Assembly: GCF_013385985.1 (NCBI RefSeq)
Contig: NZ_JACAOY010000004.1
Location: forward strand, 281,580-345,579
Length of the DNA: 64,000 nucleotides
Reading direction: 5' to 3'
DNA from: Pseudomonas sp. B6002
GTDB taxonomy: Bacteria; Pseudomonadota; Gammaproteobacteria; Pseudomonadales; Pseudomonadaceae
The stretch's first letter is position 1. Each line of letters starts with the position of its first letter. Positions 62,863 through 64,000 of the stretch are shown in pieces. A program made the translations under genes and the position numbers. The notes below the pieces were generated by a model that saw nothing but the letters and a program-made list of their open reading frames with translations, was not told the DNA's origin and made no database searches.

Positions 62863-63450
62863 TTACTGCGAGCTGAGCAGCTGGCCGATGCTTGGGTCCT
62901 TGAACAGGCGGGTCAAGGCGTCACTCAGCACGTCGCTGACCAGCTTGGTGTTGGTTTCCTGGTTCGGCGCCATGCCAAAACGCTGGTTCAGGGATGCGCC
63001 GTAACGGCCGCTGTAGCGGCGGGTGCCGGCGGTGACGTCGGACTTGAAGGTGGCGCCAATGGACGCTTCGGTGACGTACAGGCCTTCTTTAGGCGACTGG
63101 TACTTCAGCTCGGCCAGGGTGATGGTCAGCTGCGGCGCACCCGGCGCATTGGGGCTTGGCGTGAAGCCCAGCAGGCGTACGGCGGCTTCCGCCTGAGCCT
63201 GCAGCTTGGGCAGTACGTCCTGGGCATTCACAGAAACCAAAGCGGTTTCAGGGTACAAGCCACCGCGCGAACCAAGGGTAGGCGACGGACGGCCATCGAC
63301 CACACGCACCGACACCGGCTGACCATGCCCGACAGGCGCCAACTGCGAGGTCACTTTCGGCTCTGGGCTGAGTTGTTGCGGGCTGTTGGCGCAGCCAACC
63401 AGGGTCAAACTGGTCACAGTGATCAAACCGAACAACAGGCGTTGCAACAT
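62863..63450 (-). CDS. YajG-family lipoprotein
   Basis: 195 residues. Lipobox TLVGCANS with Cys at residue 20 from the chosen start. The YajG domain follows (VSVRVVDGRPSPTLGSRGGL and LKYQSPKEGLYVTEASIGAT). Its function is not established beyond being an outer-membrane lipoprotein. The start at 63450 (MLQRLLFG) is eight bases after GGAG; the ATG two codons earlier is too close to that site. Confidence 0.87.
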   Translation of the reverse strand: MLQRLLFGLITVTSLTLVGCANSPQQLSPEPKVTSQLAPVGHGQPVSVRVVDGRPSPTLGSRGGLYPETALVSVNAQDVLPKLQAQAEAAVRLLGFTPSPNAPGAPQLTITLAELKYQSPKEGLYVTEASIGATFKSDVTAGTRRYSGRYGASLNQRFGMAPNQETNTKLVSDVLSDALTRLFKDPSIGQLLSSQ

Positions 63451-63632
63451 ACTCATTTCTCCAGGACTAGGCGCAAACAGGCCAGCAGTATAACGGTGCT
63501 CGCACGCCACTCACCAGCCATCCTGAACGGCAGCTGAAGCCGGGTTGAAATTACAATTTTGCATAAATCCGTCATTTCAATGTCATGGCACACTGGCAAC
63601 CTTCGAGCATGTAACGAAATAGGTACAAAGCC

Positions 63633-63866
63633 ATGCGCCTTCTCAAATCGCTGTTCATGCCCAACGCCCGTCATCGCCACTATGCCTTGCTTGACGTGCA
63701 CGGCCATTGCCTGGCGTTCAAACAGTGCAGCCAGCCTCCCGTCGGCGAAGGCTGGGTGGAAGTGGCAGAGACCCACCTGGGCTGGATGCACCGTCCGCTG
63801 CCCGCCAGCGCCCGGGTGAATTCGATGGCGACGCACGGGCACCCGCGTCACGCGCTGGCTTCCTGA
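63633..63866 (+). CDS. Small basic protein, unknown
   Basis: 77 residues, rich in His and Arg (MRLLKSLFMPNARHRHYALL, HGHCLAFKQC, GHPRHALAS). There is no membrane segment and two Cys. It appears to be one of the short Pseudomonas-specific proteins of unknown role. The open frame and codon use support it. It is divergent from the YajG gene. Confidence 0.55.
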   Translation: MRLLKSLFMPNARHRHYALLDVHGHCLAFKQCSQPPVGEGWVEVAETHLGWMHRPLPASARVNSMATHGHPRHALAS

Positions 63867-64000
63867 CCAAAGCCTTAATAAAAGTCATAAAACACGCCCA
63901 TTTCCCTAGCGTTCTTCGCTACAATCTCCCCCCGATTATAAGGACGTCTCCTGATCGGGCCTCGCAGCATCGTTAATGCCTCGGTATTAACTCCCCAATC
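63867..64000. other. Intergenic end of window
   Basis: 134 bases with no gene. A possible -10 (TACAAT, 63920-63925) without a convincing -35 suggests the promoter of a gene beyond the window. Confidence 0.35.

Overview
The window is a typical chromosomal segment of a fluorescent pseudomonad (Pseudomonas fluorescens group, Gammaproteobacteria). The evidence is the high-GC codon use, a complete dcw cell-division cluster ending in lpxC, an OprD-family porin, a Pseudomonas-type rnpB next to rsmI, and eight REP-type inverted-repeat doublets of the GGGAGCTGGCTTGCCTGCGAT class. No tRNA, rRNA, insertion sequence, prophage or CRISPR array was seen.

Layout. 1-4.8 kb: end of a cheV-type coupling/receiver gene, a GNAT acetyltransferase, a YkgJ-type cysteine-cluster protein, the PAS chemoreceptor aer, a periplasmic solute-binding protein and a small conserved protein. 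5.0-11.3 kb: a four-gene operon with an RND adaptor, an RND permease, and a CusR/CusS-like response regulator and sensor. 11.3-11.7 kb: a REP doublet and a candidate structured small RNA with its own promoter, operator-like palindrome and terminator. 11.7-16.2 kb: an OprD-family porin and two tandem paralogous diguanylate cyclases. 16.3-34.3 kb: on the minus strand, the dcw cluster mraZ-rsmH-ftsL-ftsI-murE-murF-mraY-murD-ftsW-murG-murC-ddlB-ftsQ-ftsA-ftsZ-lpxC. Its genes mostly overlap or nearly touch. It is preceded by a sigma70-like promoter and three 10-bp-spaced MraZ-box repeats.

34.6-41.3 kb: rnpB, rsmI, then an envelope operon on the plus strand (lpoA, yraN, a GmhA/DiaA SIS protein, a dolP-like BON lipoprotein), an OmpA-type lipoprotein and a metallo-beta-lactamase-fold hydrolase. 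41.3-44.1 kb: the least explained part. Three tiny overlapping secreted or membrane protein genes are divergent from a QseB-type two-component system, with a shared intergenic region that carries an 11-bp-spaced direct repeat. 44.1-52.4 kb: a large MalT-type LuxR regulator downstream of DUF1329, DUF1302 and AlkK-type acyl-CoA synthetase genes. This looks like a module for uptake and activation of fatty acid or another hydrophobic acid. 52.6-64 kb: a LysE exporter, hprA, rsmC, a yybP-ykoY (Mn2+) riboswitch before a TMEM165/GDT1 manganese exporter, an M48 lipoprotein protease, a dCache chemoreceptor, an SRAP (HMCES/YedK) protein, two small regulator-like proteins, a PlsC-type acyltransferase, a YajG lipoprotein and several small unknown proteins.

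The strongest candidate for an undescribed system is 41302-44101. All three small genes have good ribosome binding sites and stop/start overlaps, lower GC than their neighbours, and no family I recognise. Their position opposite a sensor kinase with a degenerate ATP-binding box suggests a small envelope signalling or stress module. The other notable item is the candidate RNA at 11515-11658 before the porin gene.
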